64,000 nucleotides of DNA from Bugula neritina (GCA_964035545.1 OZ037768.1:14446175-14510174), one strand, 5' to 3'; shown: positions 1-14,470, counted from the stretch's first letter. The notes: generated by a model from the sequence alone, not told the origin. Numbers and translations: made by a program.

Positions 1-1090
1 ACCTACTTTTTGTAAATTTTTTAAGATGTTAAAGCTTTATAACTTTTTACACTCTAAAGGCAACAAGCCTACATTTTACTGATATTGTTGCCATTGCTTG
101 TCTCTACATTGCTTAACTAGTATAAAAGCAAACTCTAAAATAAATTTTTCTTGAGGCACATTTATTTTCAACTTGGCCACACGGGGCACAATGGGCCACC
201 TGATCATTGCACCTTGATCATTGTTATTAGTCTGTTTGCCCAAAAAGTTGGTTGAAATGTTAATAAAATCTATAGATATAGCCATTTCTGACCTTTTTGT
301 AAAATATCAAAGAAATCATGGTAAGACTACAAAACTACAAGGTGAAGCTCCCCTAATATATACATCTGGTGAGGTTAAAGCTTTGCCATTTTATACATAA
401 TACAAAAACTCTGCTGTTGCTACTAGTAGATAGTCATGATATTCATCATACATTATATCATTGAGGGAATATACATGTATTTGACTAAAATAAATTGTGA
501 TTTGCTCATTTGCTCCCCCCTCTCCCTTCTGTACTCCAGCCACAAACCGAAGCCATGCACCTTAGCCACAGTTCATAGAAAAAATTCCACTCGGAATTTT
601 GTAGTACATGTTACTAAAGTTCTTTTCTGATAAAAGTTCCTCTGAAGTGAAAATAAAAAAGCATTTTTAGTTCTAAACAGTAATAACAATGGCACTGTAG
701 AACCGAGTGATGTGCGTTTGATTTTGCCTTCCTCTACTATCTGTGGTGGCACAAACTGTACAGCTAAAACATGAATTTTGCTGTAAATCTGAAAGAATAT
801 TTTTATTTATTTGTAATATTAAATTAAGAAATAAAGATCAGATGCAACAAAATCCGCAAAGTTTCAATATATTTGTTGTGTCCCATTGTACCCCGCTACT
901 GGGGCACAATGGGCCGATTTTTTGATCATGAAAATTTCATTATTCTGAAAGTTGTCAGAGAGATAAAAACAACAAACTGATACCTGTAACAGACAACAGA
1001 TGCAGCATTAAGACTAGAGATTATTGAGCTAGTAACTTGAAAAACAGATGAATGAGAGCAAAAAATGCAAAATTCGGCCCGTTGTGCCAT
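1..1090 (+). mobile_element. TA-flanked GGGGTAACGG-end DNA element, copy A (partial)
   Basis: Closely similar to 61797-62925, base by base over long runs, in the same orientation. Its left end is off-window and its last 20 or so bases (the GTTACCCC end) are missing. It contains the internal palindromic motif (CCCATTGT...ACAATGGGCC) at about 880-917. A short open frame on the minus strand (76-285) recurs in the full copy, but I cannot assign it to a transposase. Confidence 0.75.
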
Positions 1091-1169
1091 ACTGAATATT
1101 ATAGTAAAGAAAAAGAATTGCTGGCCTTGCCTTCTTTACCTCAACTGCTCAGTGAATTAGTACCTGTAT

Positions 1170-1600
1170 TTAAAAATGAAAAGTTTCGTTTATATCTTTA
1201 CTGAAAAAAGCTCCGGGTTTCATTTAATACCACTCGTCTGACTACCCCTTTATAGTTTTACTGAAGATCATTGAAATCATATTAATGAGGAAGCTTACTC
1301 TCTAGTAATAAAATATAGCTTAATCAATATTTGATGCCCTTTGAAAACAATATAATGAATTAGTTGAGCTGACTGCGCAAAATTGATAATTGAGAAAAGC
1401 AACTGATATAATTATAAACATGAATACAGATATCTACAAGGAGTTATTATTCCCTTAGATTGTTTTTCTGAAATCGGCCGATTAAGTTATCACAAATCAA
1501 AAATTTGGACGAGTGGGCTTTACAAAGCAATGCAACTTGGTAAAATGTCAACGTGGTCACATTGAATTTCTGACTAAAAATCGTGAAGGTATAAACGGCA
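1170..1600 (+). repeat. Dispersed repeat family R1, copy 1
   Basis: Shares ordered blocks (TTTATAGTTTTACT, TTGATGCCCTTTGAAAAC, GAGTTATTATT, GGCCGATTAAG, TTTCTGACT) with 9430-9910 and 20480-20870, all in the same direction. Probably an old interspersed element; ends unclear. Confidence 0.6.
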
Positions 1601-1700
1601 ACTTAAGAGACGTTGTGCTTCATTATTACTGGTTCACAAGAATGGTAATGATCTTTACACTTGATCAGTATTAATATAGTTATAAGTGAAGTAAACAAAC

Positions 1701-1797
1701 CTTGCTAGTTTTACGAACACTTCCAAACTTGGCAAACACACTTGTCCTTCGTCCACCTTTTTTAGATTTTCTGTCATCATTGTCATAATTTGATGGC
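1701..1797 (-). CDS. RhoGEF exon: basic Lys/Arg-rich segment (last in window)
   Basis: 97 nt; acceptor CTATTATTTTAG, donor AGCAAG|GTTTGT; phase 2 in, phase 0 out. It encodes PSNYDNDDRKSKKGGRRTSV and FAKFGSVRKTSK. In vertebrate family members a similar K/S/R-rich stretch sits before the C1 zinc domain. The remaining 1.7 kb to the left edge holds only repeats, so C1, DH and PH exons must lie outside. Residues are about 974-1006. Confidence 0.77.
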
Positions 1798-4027
1798 CTA
1801 AAATAATAGTACGATATTTAAGTGAAAATTTTTGAGAAATATAAAAATCTGTAACCATGAATCACTCAACCTATACAACAGGCATATATTTCGTATTACA
1901 TAATTAAACTTGCAAAGATATAAATGCACATATGAAAACTAGGGGTAGAATTTTAAATAAATACTTTGAATAGGAGTATTTTCAAATTGACAAAAGTTTC
2001 AGGTATAGTTCAATATACGAAAACCACATTGCTTATTGAAAGAAATAAGTGATTTGAAAATGCTTATTATCAACCTATAAAATTAAAAAATTACTACCAC
2101 TACATGCTACATGAACAATCTGTTAGAAGCTGTGAGGATAGTGCTAAAAGATGCAGCAAAGATACTTTATTGTCTAGCACACTACACACTATACTATTAC
2201 AGAGAGCAAAGTTTACAGAAACTACAGCCAGCCAGAAACTGTTAGCATCATATAGCCTCCTCTACAAGCTAGACCAGGAGAGGCACTTACTAGCTACTAC
2301 TACTCGCCTTACAGCTATAGAGAGCAGCATTGTCATAATTGTCATTGGTTACACAAACTGGAGGACAATTCATCTGAGAAGTCTTTTCAATAACATTAAA
2401 ATGTATTACTTGAACTCACTAAATAATGATTTGTATTTCTATTTGATATTTGTGTCATTTATAAAGAGATGTAGAGAAGCAATAATCAATATAAACATCA
2501 CATATTGCTTTTAGTAATATATTAATTATCACCCAGTAACACATATACATGCTACTGGGTGATAACAATATTATACGCTGCTAACAAGTTGCTAATTGCT
2601 CTGTAAACAAGCAAGTATAGCAACTGTGTAATTTAGCTCATTAAGATGCCAGCACTTGAATAACCTTCCTTGGTTTTGCCATCTTTTAGTTGTTTGAGAA
2701 TCATGTGATTAATTCCACTAATGTCTTAGCCTAAGGTTCAGCTTAATTGACATTCTCATGATTTCATGCATTTTAATAGGTAAAAAGTTGAGGATCATAT
2801 GCACAATCAGCAATCCTGGAAAGTAACAGTAAGTTACAATGAATTAGTAAGTGCTATGGTAGTTTACAATTCAGTAAACATTTTGAGTTGTCATTTTAAT
2901 TAGCAAAACTGTTGCAGTCTCTGCGTTCTCTTTTATAGAACTTTCCAGAGCTATGGCCTGGCATATTCTTTGGTACTTGGGTTATCAATCTAAAGATCAG
3001 TGAAATATGGTTGCATTAAATCTAATCACTACTGAGCATTAAGTGCTTTCAATTTATTGAATAAACTTGTAGATAAATAATTATACGTAAATGATAGTAT
3101 TCGCAATTTGTGATTAGCATGATATTCATAACTATTGCTAGGGTGCTAGACAGTAGACTGTACTAGACAGTAATTTAGAATCCTTTTGCTTTATTTATTT
3201 ATAAAATTATTGATTGAAGCAAAGAAATAAAGTTAAACACAATGTTTATTATAGTCACTAGACTGGGTGCAACCACATTTCACTGCTGTTCATATTCATA
3301 ATTTTTATCAAGGATGCACAGGTTATTATACAATAGTCTGGCTTTTTGTTTAAAAATACTCAAGTCTGCCTGATTTCCCTGGCAAAAATAAAAGTTTAAA
3401 AGGTTTGCTGAGAAGAATATGGGAGCATTAACTATTTATTTTATGAAGATTGTTGGTCATTATCTCCTAACAATTAGCCAGTCATAAGAATGCTAGTTAA
3501 GCTGAAACTTAACTAGATTAAATTGAACTGATGTTGATGGGATTAATCACATGGTCCTGAAGCAACTCTACTTGTCAAAATCAGACAGTTGGATGATGGT
3601 TATTACACCTGGTAATTGTTGTGGTCTAAAGGAGCTATAATGGCAATAATTCATGCAAGATGCCAGTTAGTGCAAAGCAAGGCACCAGCAGCCAGTTACA
3701 AATCGTTGCTAGCTATCAGTTACACAGTCGAAGTTGCGAGAAGAAGCACCAAGTTGGTAGTCACTGGGTGTATTAGTTTGGGAGTCTGGAGCTGAGAGGT
3801 TTGGGATAGAACTCTGAACCACCAGCTTCAAACTTGAGATCCCTAACTACTGCACGAAGTCACCACTAATTCAGTGCTGCTTTTAGCAACTTTCTACACA
3901 GACAGGTAGCTCAAGCTAGGAACCAGTGGCTAGGAATTGAGGCTAAGACTGAACTTACACTGTATATAGGATACACTCTCTAATAATCAATACTGCGAAA
4001 TACAGTCTATAAACCAAACATACTTAC
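1798..4027. other. Intron; nothing else recognised
   Basis: AT-rich intron of the RhoGEF gene. A 136-codon plus-strand open frame (2104-2514) has no recognisable domain and no splice-site support. A 12-bp stem hairpin (TATCACCCAGTA) occurs at about 2527-2566. Confidence 0.5.
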
Positions 4028-4084
4028 AGCACAGATAAACTACTGCGGCGGTTGAACAGCCGAGGTATTTGGCGAAAGGAGGTA
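4028..4084 (-). CDS. RhoGEF short basic exon
   Basis: 57 nt; acceptor GAACATATTTCAG, perfect donor CTGTGCT|GTAAGT; phase 2 in and out. It encodes TSFRQIPRLFNRRSSLSV, strongly basic with an R-R-S-S-L phosphosite-like motif. Residues are about 955-974. Confidence 0.77.
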
Positions 4085-4314
4085 CTGAAATATGTTCAAT
4101 TCAATAAATAATTGGATAGTGGCATTTTATCAACAAAACAGCAGCAGTCAGGGTAGCCATGACACTGTTGCATTAATATAGGTTAGTGTTATCTTCTTTA
4201 AAGCTGAAAACATGTTAATATTCATATAATTATGTTTAATGAAAGAAGGATGTATTTGGTGAGATGGTTGTTTCAGGCTGAAAGCTATCATTCAGTGGCA
4301 GAGTACAAACTTAC

Positions 4315-4443
4315 TCCATAAGAAATTCAATAAGAGACACGCAGCCTCGCCATGGTTTTGTTGTATCTAACTGATCGTTATTTGACAGCAACGATCTGGC
4401 TGTAGTAACTGGTGACCGTGGCTCAACATATGACACTCCACAA
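4315..4443 (-). CDS. RhoGEF exon: basic/hydrophobic segment
   Basis: 129 nt; acceptor TTACTAAACTGATAG, perfect donor CTTATGGA|GTAAGT; phase 2 in and out. It encodes VEPRSPVTTARSLLSNNDQL followed by TKPWRGCVSLIEFLM. In ARHGEF28/AKAP13 a basic Ser-rich stretch of this kind precedes the C1 domain; that placement is an inference. Residues are about 912-955. Confidence 0.77.
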
Positions 4444-4764
4444 CTATCAGTTTAGTAAAATAAATAACAGTGAAACTTTGATCATAATAACTACTAACAT
4501 AACACCATAACTACTAACATATTAACTTAATCTGTGATCTACTTGATAATTTTATGCTTGAGTCACCACACAGTGCAGTACAGCAAGTATACATTAGAAA
4601 CACTATGCATAAGTAGAGTATCAGATGAGCCCTAAAGAAGTAACTAGAAAAAACTGGCATAACCACAAGTTTCAAAGACACTTAAAAAAGTCATGCATTT
4701 AGGAACTAAATTTAAAAAAAAGACTTGATTTTGTATTGAATGTAGGATGCATCAAGTATTCTGA

Positions 4765-4887
4765 CTGTCACTACTGCTTCCTGTCACTACTACTGCTACT
4801 TTCTGTCAATAATTATACTTCCTGTCACCACTACTACTTCCTGTCACTACTACTACTTCCTGTCAATACCACTATTTTCTGTCACCA
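4765..4887 (+). repeat. Short tandem repeat of CTTCCTGTCACTACTA type
   Basis: Six or so imperfect copies of an approximately 20-nt unit built around TTCCTGTCACTACTAC, with internal CTA triplets. It lies in the intron between exons 5311 and 4443. Confidence 0.7.
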
Positions 4888-5310
4888 ATGCTCCCTTTAC
4901 CACAAGATCAAAATACTAATATAAGAACACTAACAACCTGTTAAACTGAACACAATTTACTTCAATGGTTCTCATCATTCCTGATTTTGCGATACTGTCA
5001 TGACATTCTGACAAACATAAAATTTTGGTATTTGCACAGTTTAGGGATTGGATTCTTTTAAAAGCAAGTTTTTATGTTTCAATCGAGCTACAAAGCAACC
5101 CAGTTTTCGTGGCATGTTGAGGATTCACAGTAGGTATATGCTGAAGCTACTGTGATTTTATAGAGCTGTTGATCAATGTTTTCAGACACTGGAATCCTAC
5201 TACCCAGCTGCATGCACTCTTGCTACATCAGCTTTTACATGCCAAAAATAGTGTGAAACTGTACCTTGCATGTTCGAATAAATGTTGTCAAAAAGACTGC
5301 ATCTACTTAC

Positions 5311-5371
5311 CCTAAGGAATTGTCTTGTTCCTGTGACAGAGGTCTGCGTAGCCCACTCCGTGGTAATGAGT
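5311..5371 (-). CDS. RhoGEF short exon
   Basis: 61 nt; acceptor GTAATGCTTCTAG, donor CCTTAGG|GTAAGT; phase 1 in, phase 2 out. It encodes SLPRSGLRRPLSQEQDNSL, with an R-R-P-L-S basophilic phosphosite-like motif. An alternative acceptor at 5393 does not keep frame with the previous exon. Residues are about 892-912. Confidence 0.72.
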
Positions 5372-5748
5372 CTAGAAGCATTACAACATATTGCTCAATT
5401 CTGCATAAAGTTGAAGCACATGCTAACATAGTTGAAAATGCGTAACAAACATGCATGTAGTCAAGTACTATATAATAAATATTCTTTATACACTTGTACT
5501 GATAAAATATTTCTAGAAATAAAATAATGGCAGTAAAATGTTCAAACTTCTAAACTACATTATTCAAATAATGCAGCAGCTATCATACAAATATCTTTGG
5601 CAAAAAAATAATGCTGTGAGAAATAGTAGCATTTATGATACAATACTAATTTGATATGGGTCATGGCCTGCAAGGAGACGTGGTCTATACGCAGAGAGAC
5701 ACGAAAGTGGGGCACCCTACACACCAGCCTGCAATGAGTTCCACTTAC

Positions 5749-5968
5749 CAGTGTTATGATGCGATTTTGAGTGATGGGATGGGTATAGATTGCTATGTCT
5801 GTGTACAGGGCCATGCTGCTCACCAATCTGATTTATAGAAGGGGTGGAAACTGATAAAGATTTGCTGAGATTGCTAGTGGTGTGCCGGCTGGCATGATTT
5901 TGAGGTAAGGGAAGAGCGGATCTTGCGTGAGTGGAATGTCTCAAAGTTACTGATGATACAGATACTGG
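5749..5968 (-). CDS. RhoGEF exon: His/Ser-rich region
   Basis: 220 nt; acceptor TTTTAGTTAGACCAG, perfect donor ACACTG|GTAAGT; phase 0 in, phase 1 out. It encodes a Ser/His-rich stretch including SKSLSVSTPSINQIGEQHGP and YPSHHSKSHHNTG. The acceptor was picked because only it keeps frame with the exon on either side. No domain was recognised. Residues are about 819-892. Confidence 0.75.
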
Positions 5969-6393
5969 CTGGTCTAACTAAAATGTTGATAGAAATTTCT
6001 CACGTTACAGAGTTATCCCTTTAATATTTACACCAAATAACAAACATAAGAATAATCAAATTTGTTAAAAACAAAGTGACAAAGAGAACATTTCACTCCA
6101 GATGTAATGTTGCATGTTAGTAATAATAATTGATCGAAATACTCTAAGTTGTGAAATTTAGACTGAGCTCGACGGCACCATATGTTAGTTTGTAGCCAAA
6201 ATTTTACACTCAACATAATAATGACAGCAAACTTTGAAAAATTGAGCATCAGTAGCAACATCTATTACAGTAATAGTTTTAAGGTATGAAGTTGACGCAT
6301 AGTATAGCGGAGTTATATGGCCAACACAATACATTCAAAAAGAAGTGCATTCCTGCAAAAAGTGTTCACAGTGCACACATTCTAGAATAGTAC

Positions 6394-6539
6394 CTGCTCT
6401 CGATATGTTGATTGCAATGAAGAAGTAGAACCATCACTCTGCAGGCCTATGTGCTTAGAAAAATCTACATTTGGCAACTTCTGCAGAGGTGCACCATAAA
6501 TATCTACAACCAGACTGTGTTCATCAGAAACATGCTGCA
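6394..6539 (-). CDS. RhoGEF exon: linker
   Basis: 146 nt; acceptor CTTCCTGTTTGGCAG, donor CGAGAGCAG|GTACTA; phase 1 in, phase 0 out. It encodes QHVSDEHSLVVDIYGAPLQK followed by a Ser-rich tail (GLQSDGSTSSLQSTYREQ). No domain was recognised. A 2.1-kb foldback element lies in the intron upstream of it. Residues are about 770-818. Confidence 0.77.
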
Positions 6540-6579
6540 CTGCCAAACAGGAAGTTATACATGAGTAGATTCACATTGA

Positions 6580-8690
<2,111 letters not shown>

Positions 8691-8699
8691 ACCAGCAAT

Positions 8700-10980
8700 A
8701 ATACTTATCTTCTACAATCTAAATTTTGAAAGTTTCTTGACAAATTGATAGGTGTTACATATAGACTGAGTGCATTGTGTAACATTGGCATATAAACTTT
8801 TATCTTTGATGGTTTTTGGTCTTAGTTTTAAAATAAATGATAAAAGGAATATGTAATTGACAGAGGGTTTGCCTAATGGGAACATTCACTCTGAAACTGT
8901 CAGCTCTTGCAAAAAACAATTATTTCATTCTACATAATTTTGGTGTACTCAATTACCATAGATCTAAAATAAATATGAAATATATGCAGCTATAATTGAT
9001 ATTAAACTATATTTATATTACTATGTTTACCCCACAATACTAACTTATTAGAAGGGAGCTGGAAGAAAGTAATCTAGAAATAACCAACAGTAAATTATCA
9101 TTATAAAGTCTACGTGTTACTTTTGAGTTGTTTATTCTTATCAAACAGTCTTAAAACCACAACAACATACAAAATAAACGATAGATACTACTTTTATCAA
9201 CATTTTTTACATGCCTAAAAATCTGCACAGAAAAATGCCCTTAATAACCCACCTTATAAATTTCAAACACTGCTATTGGGGTTCTACTTTTTAAGTGTGC
9301 AACACAACCTATATTGCATACCTGTCTGTTACATCACAGCTTTTGCTATAACAGCTAGTATGATAACACAATTTTGTATTCTCTAACACGTATAAATGAA
9401 ATTATATAAATTATTATTACATACCAACAAAACGCTGCAAAATTGTTCTTTGGAGTACTTACTGTCTAAAGGTTCATTTATAAAAGTACCTAGTTTCAGT
9501 TAATTTCACTCCTGTGAACACCCATTTATAATTTTACTCAAACTCGTGAAATCATATATTGATGCAGAAACTCACATTTCAATAGTAATAATATAAGACT
9601 TCCTTAATCAGTATTTGATGCCCTTTGAAAACTAAATGAAATCTGTAAGCCAACTGCATAGACTCGATATTTGAGAACTGTAGCTGATAGGTGTTTAACA
9701 AATACTTTTAATGATGTTTAAGTAAGTCATATAATCAAGTCCTCTAATTGGCAAAGTGATAATTAAATACCAATATATCTCTAAAGAGTTATTATTCTGT
9801 TTGATTGTTATTCTGAAACCGGCTGATTAAGTTTTTGCCAGATAAAAATTTTGACTGCAAGGCAATCCAGTGAAAGTTTCAAATCGGTGAAATTGAATTT
9901 CTGATTGAAAATCGTAACTTACAAGAAACTAAAGAGTAAAAAAGTAAATTAACAAAACAACTCAATTCAGTATGCTATCTTAAGACAAGGTTAGGCTGAA
10001 AAACCCCCAATGGCTGTTTTTCTAATACTAGAATACCTTAATTGGAGTGACTTTCTGATTGATTTTTTACTATGAGTTGACACAGTTCAAATACTGTTAC
10101 AATAAAGGTTTGAAAGCCCAAAAAATAATTAAATGATATGAATGTTTTTTATTCTGTTGGACCATTGTAAACTTAGTAGACAACATGCGGAATGCTGTTG
10201 GAACAGCTTGGAGTAATTATTTAATAAAGTCTGCTTACATCAATAAACTCTGAAGTAAAGTTGGAGAAATTTGTTAGATCAGCACTCAGCATATAAACTT
10301 TCAAAAGCTTATACTGGAAGCTGGATAAAACAAACAAGCATTTTCATTTCAGCAAAAAACTTTGATTTCATAACATTTGCCAGGTGTCTGTTGCTCCCCA
10401 GTGAAGGCTGACTAATAATTAGTCGAACTTAATCATCATAACAATAAAGACATATCAATATTTGTATAACAAATAATTTCAATTACACCAATTATTTTTC
10501 TCTTTTAATGTATTCCTTCAACTAGTATATTTGAGAAACATAAATTTAATTTTTTTAATTTACCATCAGCTTGGCTAAAGAACTAAAATTTGCTATTTTG
10601 TTATCGTGAAAACTTTGAAAAAGTCAAAGTCTTGATTCCATTTTTGTGTTGTGAGGCTACATTTTTATTATATTTTATAGCTCAAAATTGTGATTTGCAT
10701 GAATATATTCTCAATAAACTTTTATACTTGTCACCTAGATAAAAAAACATATTGTCTACTAGGTCTAGATTGGAACTTTGCTTTACAGTTGCATCCCGCT
10801 TAATTTTAGCCTAAATACTGAAGCAGTGATTTACTCAATACATATTAATTTATGCCTGAGGTACAATAATACTTCTATGAAATAATAATTTCCATAAAAA
10901 ACACAAACACCAGAGGTGAGGTAAATAAAATGATGCTGATATTTATTTTTGCCATAAACTTAGAGTATGTAAACCCTAGG
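8700..10980. other. Intron with one dispersed repeat
   Basis: No exon, RNA gene or transposon end was found apart from the R1-family repeat at 9430-9910. AT-rich, with only short open frames. Confidence 0.5.
9430..9910 (+). repeat. Dispersed repeat family R1, copy 2
   Basis: Same block order as 1170-1600 and 20480-20870, including TTGATGCCCTTTGAAAAC and AAAGAGTTATTATTCTGTTT. Shares AAGTAAGTCAT and CAAAGTGATAATTAAATA with the third copy. Confidence 0.65.
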
Positions 10981-11395
10981 CTCTATAACACAGTGGTTCC
11001 CAAACCTTTTTCATACTATTCCCCTCTTTCATAAATGTTGACTATTAATTTCCCTTTCAAAAAGTGGGAAAAAATTTATGGCTGACATAATGATAATATA
11101 TGATACAAAGCAATGTATTTTGTTCCTATAATTATCATAATAGTTATATTATCATTTTTATTATGTTATAAAATACATAGCAGTTCAGTTATTAATATTA
11201 TGGCTGCAGTTGGTGCTTTTGTGTCTGACTCTGTTTTTGAACAGGCCTATCTTAAGTCACTCTGCAGGTTAATGCAGTTTCTCTTCTCTTTGAATTGATG
11301 AGAATCCTACCTCAGATGGCTAAGTGGTGCTGGATGGCACCAAAACTCTGCTTTGTCAGCTATGTGTGGGTTGCTTGTTGAAACTTAGAATGACT

Positions 11396-11676
11396 TTAGG
11401 TAAAAATGGCACAGGTAATAATAGCACAAATGGAAAAGTAGGTAAGAACGGCACACTGATGTTAAATTTTCCCAAACTCAATCAAACCCTAAACCTTCCA
11501 CCCCAAACCCCCACCTTCTCACTCAAACTCCCACTTCCAAACTCCAAAACCCGAAATACAAACCCAAAATCCTCATCTCAAATCCCAAACTCTAACCCCA
11601 ATATTGAAAATGTGCTATTTTACCTACTTTTCCATTTGTGCCATTATTGCCTGTGCCATTTCTACTAGACACCACC
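11396..11676. mobile_element. Foldback MITE with GGTAAAAATGGCACAGG ends, copy 1
   Basis: The left arm (11398-11457) reads GGTAAAAATGGCACAGGTAA and continues as TAATAGCACAAATGGAAAAG. The right arm (11609-11672) is its reverse complement. Between them is a C-rich stretch (CCCAAACTC repeats). About 280 bp with roughly 60-bp inverted arms. Confidence 0.7.
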
Positions 11677-11703
11677 CACAATACATCAATTGTGGGTGGT
11701 GTC
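11668..11703. repeat. Perfect 15-bp hairpin
   Basis: GACACCACCCACAAT, a 6-nt loop, then its exact reverse complement ATTGTGGGTGGTGTC. It touches the right end of the foldback MITE. Confidence 0.85.
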
Positions 11704-11709
11704 TAACCA

Positions 11710-12429
11710 CCCACATTTCAAACCACCCTTCATTGCTGAATTGTGAACCAACTCAATGAACGCCTCCTGTAATTCCTCTGGAATCTTTTCAACAGAGCGT
11801 TGCAATGGGTCACAAGTCAAGTTAAGAATCTAGCTCTTTTTGAAAGGTAGCTCAGAGAAATACCATTAAAAGTCCATTAAGAGTTCAATGAGATGCCCAG
11901 AAGTTCTTTTAAAATATGATCTAGAACAGGTGGTGTCCGGTAAAAATCACACAGGTAAAAATGGCACAGATAATAATGGCACAACTGGAAAATTAGATAA
12001 AATTGGCACATTTTCAATATTTATAGGATTGAAGATTTGGGTTGGGCCTTAGGGGGGTTACCGGTGTGCGAATTTTGCCTGTGCCATTTTTACCTAAAAT
12101 CGGAACAGTTTCTTCTCCTATAAAGTTCATTGAGTGTGGGGAAAGACACCTTGTTTTTAATAGAGACGCCACCACTTTAGTGTAACTTTAAAAACATTAA
12201 TGTTGCTATGAAAAGCAATCATATGATGATTGCAATCCTGCATTTTTAGATTCAGATTATTTAGTGTAGCAAATATATTTACTAGGTATGTTATAGTATA
12301 CAGTTCATAGAAATTAACTTGCATGGCTGCTAAAAGTTGACCTAGCTGTTGGTTTTTGCAAAAATTTTGACCTCCGTTCGAAGTAGCACAGAAAGCAGTT
12401 AGGGTAGAGTAATTAAATAACATATTCAT
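11710..12429 (-). pseudogene. hAT transposase fragment (SCAND3/ZBED-like)
   Basis: The minus-strand frame at 12157-12429 contains YLVNIFATLNNLNLKMQDCN followed by FHSNINVFKVTLKWW. This fits the hAT transposase region seen in SCAND3/ZBED-like proteins (L-x-x-IF-x-x-LN-x-LN-x-x-x-QG ... K-x-x-AF-x-x-KL-x-x-W). Further down, 11740-11830 encodes IPEELQEAFIELVHNSAMKG, matching the later IQEEL-type segment of the same proteins. Stops and insertions separate the pieces. The catalytic D/D/E residues cannot be located, so it is dead. Confidence 0.65.
11935..12105. mobile_element. Foldback MITE with GGTAAAAATGGCACAGG ends, copy 2
   Basis: The left arm GGTAAAAATGGCACAGATAA is followed by TAATGGCACAACTGGAAAAT; the right arm is GCCTGTGCCATTTTTACCTA. 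Shorter interior than copy 1. Inserted in the hAT remnant. Confidence 0.65.
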
Positions 12430-12952
12430 ATAGAAGCAAACTGAGATTGCAGAATATATATAGTTTGGCTAAATAAATGAATTAAAATGAAGGTTTATTG
12501 ATATACACCTGTAACTTGCAAGAGCTCAAAAAGCCTTGATCAAACTTCATGAATTTTTCAAATGTCCAAATTCCCCCCTTGAATTAATGTCCAAATTCTC
12601 CACAGGTTGGGAACCACTGCTCTAGCAGCATTACGTATTTATTATTTTTTATCATAACTATCAAAGCCAAAAACTATTGCCAAACCTTAACCATTTTAGC
12701 TTTTTTATTTTTAGTGTATTCCTCTTTCAATCAGGAAGCAAGTGTTCCACCAACTATGCCAGGCAGACATGCAAATACTAATGTGTAAAAGTGATAAGTT
12801 GGACATGAAGTGCCAGTGGAGATATTTCAAGTCTTCGAATACTGGTGCAATATATTAACACTGACTACTGGTAAATGCAGTTTCTGCACCAAGTATAGAC
12901 AACATCAACTGACTTGCATACTGCATAACAGTGTTGTAACTTTAAAACCTAC

Positions 12953-13047
12953 CTATAGGCTTAACGTGGCCATCTGATTCTGCACTTCTATCTCTGATTC
13001 TACTCCTCTGTTCATCCTCATCATCTTCTGATGCCAAACTTCCCAAA
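12953..13047 (-). CDS. RhoGEF exon: acidic segment
   Basis: 95 nt; strong acceptor (TTTTCTTTTAGTTTTAG), donor CCTATAG|GTAGGT; phase 2 in, phase 1 out. It encodes LGSLASEDDEDEQRSRIRDR then SAESDGHVKPI, an acidic-then-basic disordered stretch. Residues are about 738-770. Confidence 0.78.
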
Positions 13048-13780
13048 CTAAAACTAAAAGAAAATTAGATGAGGATGTACTTGCTTTCAGTCCAACACAA
13101 TAAAGCTAAGAGAAAATATAGGTATTAGTAAATTTGATATGGGAAATTTGATATTCAAATATATAGGCAAAAAAGCTATAATTTGCTTATGATATTTATT
13201 ATAGAGATATATTTAGACTTCGTGGAAAATGCAAGCTATTGAAAATGTTTTAATTCAGTTAAATTTGGCATGAAAATGAAAAAAGTTTGCTTGTTAATAG
13301 CAACCAGCAAATTAGATCAAACCTGCAACCGACAGCTCATTTTTAGGCTAGACGAATTTTCTGCTCTACGGTAAGTTTCAGTTACCAGAAAGGGAACTTT
13401 GGTTAGTACAAAAATATACTAGAAAAATTATTTGAAAACTAAACTTAAACTATTGTTAAACTGACAAATATATTTATATCCGATAATTTACAAACAATTC
13501 AGCAAAACTACTTCCACTTTTAAAAGATCTGAGGTAGAAAGCGACTAAGAGCAAAAACCACCACTCCAAAAAGATACTATAGATTGGACTCTCCCACTAA
13601 ATGATAACTTATTTACCCTTGCCATTCCAAAGGATTGAATTGTAAATATTACTTGATACAAAATAAAACAAAATTAGAGAAAAAAAGCAACAAAGATGAG
13701 TAAAAAAATATTTTTATACAAACAAAAGTGATTAAGAAACTTTACACCTGAAGCATAAGCCACCATAGCTGCTGTGTAAA

Positions 13781-14470
13781 ATAATAATACTATCTCACAG
13801 TAGCAAGTAGCATACTATCTCACAGTAGCATAGTATCTCACAGTAACATACTATCTCACAGTAGCAAGTAGCACACTATCTCACAGTAGCATACTATCTC
13901 ACAGTAGCAAGTAGCATACTATCTCACAGTAGTAAGTAGCATGCTATCTCACAGTAGCACACTATCTCACAGTAGCAAGTAGCATACTATATCACAGTAG
14001 CATACTATCTCACAGTAACATAGTATCTCACAGTAGCATACTATCTCACAGTAGCATACTATCTCACAGTAACATAGTATCTCACAGTAGCATACTATCT
14101 CACAGTAGCATACTATCTCACAGTAACATAGTATCTCACAGTAGCATACTATCTCACAGTAGCAAGTAGCATACTATTTCACAGTAGCAAGTAGCATACT
14201 ATCTCACAGTAGCATACTATCTCACAGTAGCAAGTAGCATACTATCTCACAGTAACATAGTATCTCACAGTAGCATGCTATCTCACAGTAGCAAGTAGCA
14301 TACTATCTCACAGTAGCAAGTAGCATGCTATCTCACAGTAGCAAGTAGCATGCTATCTCACAGTAGCAAGTAGCATACTATTTCACAGTAGCAAGTAGCA
14401 TACTATCTCACAGTAGCAAGTAGCATGCTATCTCACAGTAGCACACTATCTCACAGTAGCAAGTAGCATA
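13781..14470 (+). repeat. Minisatellite of 18-nt and 25-nt units
   Basis: About 690 bp built from CATACTATCTCACAGTAG, with an optional CAAGTAG spacer and variants AACATAG and GCATGC. It lies in the RhoGEF intron between 16347 and 13047. Confidence 0.95.

Larger units (their letters stand above)
10991..12619 (-). mobile_element. Decayed hAT transposon
   Basis: The left end is CAGTGGTTCCCAAACC and the right end is GGTTGGGAACCACTG, the short inverted ends typical of hAT elements. The flanks CTCTATAACA (left) and CTCTAGCA (right) look like a degraded 8-bp target duplication of the hAT type. Transposase remnants lie on the minus strand. Two foldback MITEs of another family have inserted inside. 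No intact transposase remains. Confidence 0.75.

Noticed and set aside
2104-2514. 136-codon plus-strand open frame
   Set aside because: No domain, no splice or start context, inside an intron of the minus-strand gene.
5372-5393. Longer form of the 5311 exon using an upstream acceptor
   Set aside because: Open, but its phase does not fit the exon at 5749-5968.
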